Positions 59,541 to 64,000 of a stretch of 64,000 nt of DNA are shown here, piece after piece (position 1 is the stretch's first letter; every line of letters begins with the position of its first letter). A program made the position numbers and the translations under genes. This stretch comes from Selaginella tamariscina (Eukaryota > Streptophyta > Lycopodiopsida > Selaginellales > Selaginellaceae), in NCBI GenBank assembly GCA_003024785.1, contig PUQB01000947.1, positions 1 to 64,000 on the forward strand. The letters run 5' to 3'. The notes under the pieces are model-generated. The model was not told the DNA's origin. It did not search any database and saw only the letters and a list, made by a program, of their open reading frames with translations.

Positions 59541-60559
59541 ATGACATGGCGTTTTTGTCCAGGTAATTTATACACGTCATCTATCGCTGCTTTGAGATGG
59601 CGGATTCTTCGGAGATCTCTGCTTTCCAAATCCAACGGTACTCATTGATTTTGTATTTTTTTAATGATTAATTTTAATGCAAAAATTCTTTTATATTTGT
59701 ATGCATTGTGTTTGTATTATTTGTGTCTGTTTATTGTAATTAGAGGAGATTAGCGAGGATGAGGTTGCAAGAGTGTCTAGAGTCCCTTCTGGAAGCTTTG
59801 GATTCATTAAAGCTCGATGTGTGGATCAGATTGAAAATGACGCATTGTGGGAATATATTCTACCCGACAAGCACACCAAGCTTCTCTTGCGGTATACACG
59901 TACATACACACCTACATTATATGTGTAAATCAGCACACACACACACACACACAGATCACAGCACAGAGGCAGTTAACTATGCAGACAAGCACGAAAGGGT
60001 CAGTTTAAACTAAATGATCATTCAACTTGTCGAGAGCTTGGGGTTGATAATACTGGTGTTGTATGTGAGTTGTATATATGTTTTTTTTTATATTATAGAT
60101 TATATTTATGTATATATTTATCAGGTTTATGGCCAGCTGAGGAACTACTGTCATATTACTGCCTTTTGCACCGTGAAATGTTCAGGTAATGCATTATACA
60201 CAGTTTATGTCTGTCACTTATGTACATGTCTAATGTATATACACGTGTATGTGTCTATATATATACAGGAACAAGAGAGTTATTGCGCTAGGTGCTGGAT
60301 ATGGTTTAGCTGGGCTTGTAGTGGCAACATGTACAGAAGCAGATGAAGTGATGGAAACCCAAAGGTTGTGGATTGTATTCTGAGCTTTCACACACACACA
60401 CACACACTGTGTCCTTAACTCTTTGAAAGACATTCAGCAAAATATTAATATGAATATGGAGTTGTTTGGAAATACTAAAGTTCGATCGTCAACTCTTTAC
60501 TGGAGTAAGGAGACACGGCCTTTTAATCCTGGCTTTGATATAATCATTGCTGCTGACTG
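59541..60559 (+). pseudogene. Calmodulin-lysine N-methyltransferase (CaM KMT), truncated
   Basis: Exons 59541-59637, 59744-59891, 59962-60064, 60125-60185, about 60270-60375 and about 60440-60559 follow the plant CaM KMT layout. The N-terminus reads SIAALRWRILRRSLLSKSN. Then come SGSFGFIKARCVDQIENDAL, LGVDNTGVVC-LWPAEELLSY, the SAM-binding motif KRVIALGAGYGLAGLVVATC, DGNPKVVDCI, and STLYWSKETRPFNPGFDIII followed by AAD. The enzyme trimethylates a calmodulin lysine using S-adenosylmethionine. Exon 3 changes frame once near 60,010 and exon 5 near 60,350. The final exons after the donor at 60,560 were not found in the remaining AT-rich sequence. It may be a pseudogene, or the last exon may lie beyond the window. 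Confidence 0.82.
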
Positions 60560-62022
60560 GTAAGCTATAAGTTTATTTACTATACAAGTCCAAAACAACT
60601 CAGTCCTTAATGGTTTTCATCTTTACAATGAATTTAAACTTTATAAATGGATTAATATTTTAAAAAATTATAAAAATGAATGTATAGTAACAATTACTCT
60701 CATCGCTATCAATTTTTTTTATAAGCATACTTGAATATTAACAATTGAGTTAGCATGTGTAAACTAAAACAATGGTGTAATATGAAACTTGTTTCAAATA
60801 CATTTACTCGTTCTTAAATATAAATAAAGATTGTGACATAAAAAATACATGTGTATACACACAGCACATGCACACAGTGTGTTAAGATCTAGAACCTTTT
60901 AATTTTAAAAACATCATTCAAAGTTTATTAACATTAGTTATTTATAACTTTACTTAAATGTCTAATTAGAAATAAATATGAAAAAATATTATTCTTTTTT
61001 AATTCATGAAATATAACAGCTATAATTAATTTATTTGATAAAATGAAATTGCATTAAACCACAAAAAAAAATGAGGATGTTAATTACAATTTAATAATTA
61101 TTTAAATTCTCATTAAAACTTTAAAAAATATTTTACAACATTTGAATTGAAAGTCCTTATATGAAATTATTTATATCATTTTTCACAAATGTTAAAAGCT
61201 AGAGTATTATATAATGATTTTTAATATTTTTTAAATTGAATTATATTTAAAATCGAATATAAATTATATTTAAAATCAAATGAATCGAACAAAAAAAGTT
61301 GAAATAAAAATAATTTTATAATAAAATCTGTATATTATTTGACTTATTAAGAAAGAAAATGTAGATCAATATATAAGTGTTTTTTAAAGATGATTTTAAT
61401 TTACACAATAAATTATGTTTCTAAAATCAATAATTCATAATAAATATGATCAAGTTAATAATTAAAGAAATGCAAATTTTATCATAAGCCCCTCTTAAAA
61501 GTCATTTATAACAAAGTTTATTATACTTAATATGATACATAATTTGTTTATTTTGTTTTCATTATATATGCTTGTTTATTTCTAATATTGTAAAATTAAA
61601 AGGATTTCTTAAACAACTTTGGTATTGCAAAATAAATTGTGTCAATCATTTTTAATATATTTAAATAATTTTAACTCGTTAAATAATTTATAATTTAATA
61701 TAAAAATGATTTAAAATAATACAAGAGGAAGAAAATAATATGAGTTCTTAAAGTATACATAATGATAAAGAAGGTTAGTGTTCTACATGAAATTATTAAA
61801 CATTTTAAAATTATCATAATTAAAAAATTTATAAAGTATAAATTTTAATCACTCAAAATTAAATAAACATAATTGAATAAAAAGATATCAAACAATGAAT
61901 CTTTATTAAAAAAAATGAGTATATATTATTCTTAAATGTTTTATTTTTAATTAATTACATGTAAGATATCAACATAAATAATAATATTATAAAGAACATA
62001 ATGAGTACAAATAATATAAATT

Positions 62023-62211
62023 TTAAGCATTCTTAATCTGGTTTATTAAATCTGGCGTCGGATAAACAAAGTTTTTCTCATTTTCCTCGCACGGCATGAA
62101 CCCATAGTTTCCCGCATATGACCGTTGAGGCTGAGGCGGCAGGGATGAGGTCTCTGACTTGACAAACCTCATGCAAGGTATCCGAGGACTGTGAATGCTG
62201 GGTAAATCCAT
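62023..62211 (-). CDS. Small open frame, 62 aa, possible exon or gene remnant
   Basis: MDLPSIHSPRIPCMRFVKSE through SYAGNYGFMPCEENEKNFVY to a stop. It stands out as GC-balanced sequence in the desert and has balanced amino-acid use, unlike chance frames nearby. There is no recognised family, no membrane segment and no partner exon. It may be a small gene or a remnant. Confidence 0.35.
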   Translation of the reverse strand: MDLPSIHSPRIPCMRFVKSETSSLPPQPQRSYAGNYGFMPCEENEKNFVYPTPDLINQIKNA

Positions 62212-63734
62212 TTGAGATCTAGTGAATGCGACTCAAGGCACCGAATTTCTAATAGGAATGCGCATGTTCTTCACAAAGACAATGCCGCAATACGATAGGC
62301 AGATTTTGCCTATGACAAATGAGATTTTTATTTTGTGTTAAATAAGAAGTTAGTAATTATTTAAGAGTTTAAAATACAATTTACAAGTGCAAATGTGTTT
62401 TTGAAGAAGTGAGAGGTAAACTGAGCATGGATCAAGATTTGACACACCCGTGTGATAGTAGTGATATTAATGAGGCACATTGTTTGTGTATGATCTTCAA
62501 TACATTGATTCTCACATTATAATAGTAACAATACTGATTTTAATTATACAAAAATTAAGTTAACATTGTAATTATATGATGTGTTTTTATTTTATATATG
62601 ATAATTTATGATTATATATATGCTTATATTTGATAGGATATATAATGTAATAATTGTGTTTTTATAACTTATTTTAATATTAAATGAATTGATAGGATAA
62701 AAGAATAAGAGTGATTATTTTCTATTTAAAATGTAAATAAATATAACGAATTGAATATTAGAAAGTAATTAATTTTGTTATTTTAAAATTTTTATTAAAG
62801 AAATAAAAACTAATATTATTTATATTAAATGACTTATAGGTTATCATATAGTGATTTAAATAAATTATTTTTTAAATTACATCTTGTAATGCAGCAAGTT
62901 AGTTGTTTATATTATCGTAAAACATTAAAAATATTTTAAAATGTTTTTTTTTACAAAAAATTATAAATGAAACTCAAGAATTATTTAGTAAGGGTCATTA
63001 ATCAAACAAAAATAATCTTTTTAAACCATGTTAACTTAATATAAATAATAAACACACTCACATTAGTTAAATGTAAACTATACACACTTAGATATAATAC
63101 AACATTACATTGTAATATTCCTTGTAAGTGTAATATATTTAATTGTAATATTTTCATTGTTCTTTTATTCTTATTTTGATTGAAGGAAGCAATTTAATTC
63201 TTATTTATTCTTAATAAAAATTGAAATTAAGTTTTTCTAAATTTAGTTTATAATTAAAAATTAAAACCAAATGTGAGATTGACATTTTAATTCCCCATAT
63301 AATATTCACTTCATTTATAATAATTATATTATAATAAGAATACATAACAATTTATTTCTTAATCATAATATAAAAATGACAATTGTAAAGGCAATGCAAA
63401 TAAATTATATCTTAATAGATAATATATTAGATATCTCATTACATTATATAACGTAAACATGTTGATTATTTAGTCAAACTCACTATTTGATTCAGTTTTA
63501 AGTATAATTGTTTTAAGTACACTTAAAGGTCATGTAGTTATTTTCATCTGAAATAAATAATTTTATATATTATGTAAAAGTATACTTAAATTATTGGCTA
63601 TGATTGCAAAATATTAATATATAGGTCTTGATTAAAGTGGCATTATTACATTAAATTATATTTCATATAAATTACACTATTATGCATATAAATAATATAA
63701 TAATAAAATATATATGGTAATTTGATAATAAAAA

Positions 63735-63965
63735 ATGAGAAAATTACCAAATTACCCCTATAATTCTTATCATATTTATGAAAATGCCTTTTTATAATTA
63801 TTAAAATGCCCTTCAAAGAATTTATTAAAATATCCTTTTAAAAGAAATTATTAAAATACCCTTGGAAAATTAATAAATCTACATTTTTATTATATTAAAA
63901 TCTAAATACATAAAAATCTACATTTTTAAAAATATGCATATAAATCTACATTTTATGTATTTAAA
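63735..63965. repeat. Imperfect short tandem repeats
   Basis: The word ATTATTAAAATGCCCTT recurs with variation (TATCCTTTT, TACCCTTGG) at about 30-bp spacing, followed by AAATCTACATTTTTA repeats. Confidence 0.75.
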
Positions 63966-64000
63966 ATGTAATAATCTCTCAAGGGATTATCTAGGGATAC

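Larger units (their letters stand above)
60561..64000. other. AT-rich gene desert
   Basis: Very AT-rich sequence. The only GC-balanced patch is at about 62,030-62,300. No splice-bounded exon, RNA gene or intact mobile element was recognised. Confidence 0.6.

Noticed and set aside
1-64000. CRISPR arrays, tRNA or rRNA genes, bacterial operons
   Set aside because: No regular spacer array, no cloverleaf with T-loop and anticodon features and no rRNA signature was seen. Split genes show this is eukaryotic nuclear DNA.

Overview
The window looks like nuclear DNA from a land plant. Gene content is plant-type: a UDP-glycosyltransferase with a PSPG box, PPR proteins, a monocot-mannose-binding-type lectin, a prolyl 4-hydroxylase, an RPK2-like LRR kinase fragment, a GT90 glucosyltransferase and Copia retroelement fossils. 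Very short spliceosomal introns (50, 57, 66 and 95 nt in the best models) and PPR arrays built from 31-residue S-type repeats fit a lycophyte, most likely a Selaginella-like species. This is inference. Exons are GC-balanced islands in extremely AT-rich flanks, with abundant GT, GA and TA microsatellites.

Layout. 0-2 kb: 5' exons of an unrecognised minus-strand gene cut by the window edge, with a three-copy tandem repeat in its first intron. 2-12 kb: AT-rich gene desert. 12-15.5 kb: an orphan exon, an intact three-exon UGT, and a broken unknown gene. 17.9-28.4 kb: arm A of a large inverted duplication, with gene X (+), a lectin 3' remnant, an 821-aa PPR gene (-), a prolyl 4-hydroxylase (+) and an aldehyde dehydrogenase (-). 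28.5-45.9 kb: the spacer, with a 1.6-kb foldback DNA element that carries ALDH 5' sequence, a Copia fossil, a third internally deleted PPR copy next to an intact secreted lectin, a second PPR gene, an AT-rich desert and a decayed GT90 gene. 45.9-56.2 kb: arm B, the same genes in reverse order and opposite strand, heavily decayed and containing a further ~375-bp micro-inversion. 56.2-58 kb: an RPK2-like kinase fragment and a Copia fossil. 58-60.6 kb: a mitochondrial carrier (SLC25) and a calmodulin-lysine N-methyltransferase gene, both disrupted. 60.6-64 kb: AT-rich desert.

The genes do not form an obvious pathway. The main story is structural: a >10-kb segment was duplicated in inverted orientation and the copies have since decayed unevenly. 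PPR and gene X are open only in arm A. Each P4H copy has kept parts the other has lost. ALDH is nearly whole in arm A but has lost its catalytic-cysteine exon in arm B. Single-base frame breaks are common throughout, so unpolished long-read error must be separated from real decay. The best candidate for something undescribed is gene X, a 501-aa protein with an acidic tract and an 11-residue-repeat coiled coil that I cannot place in any family.
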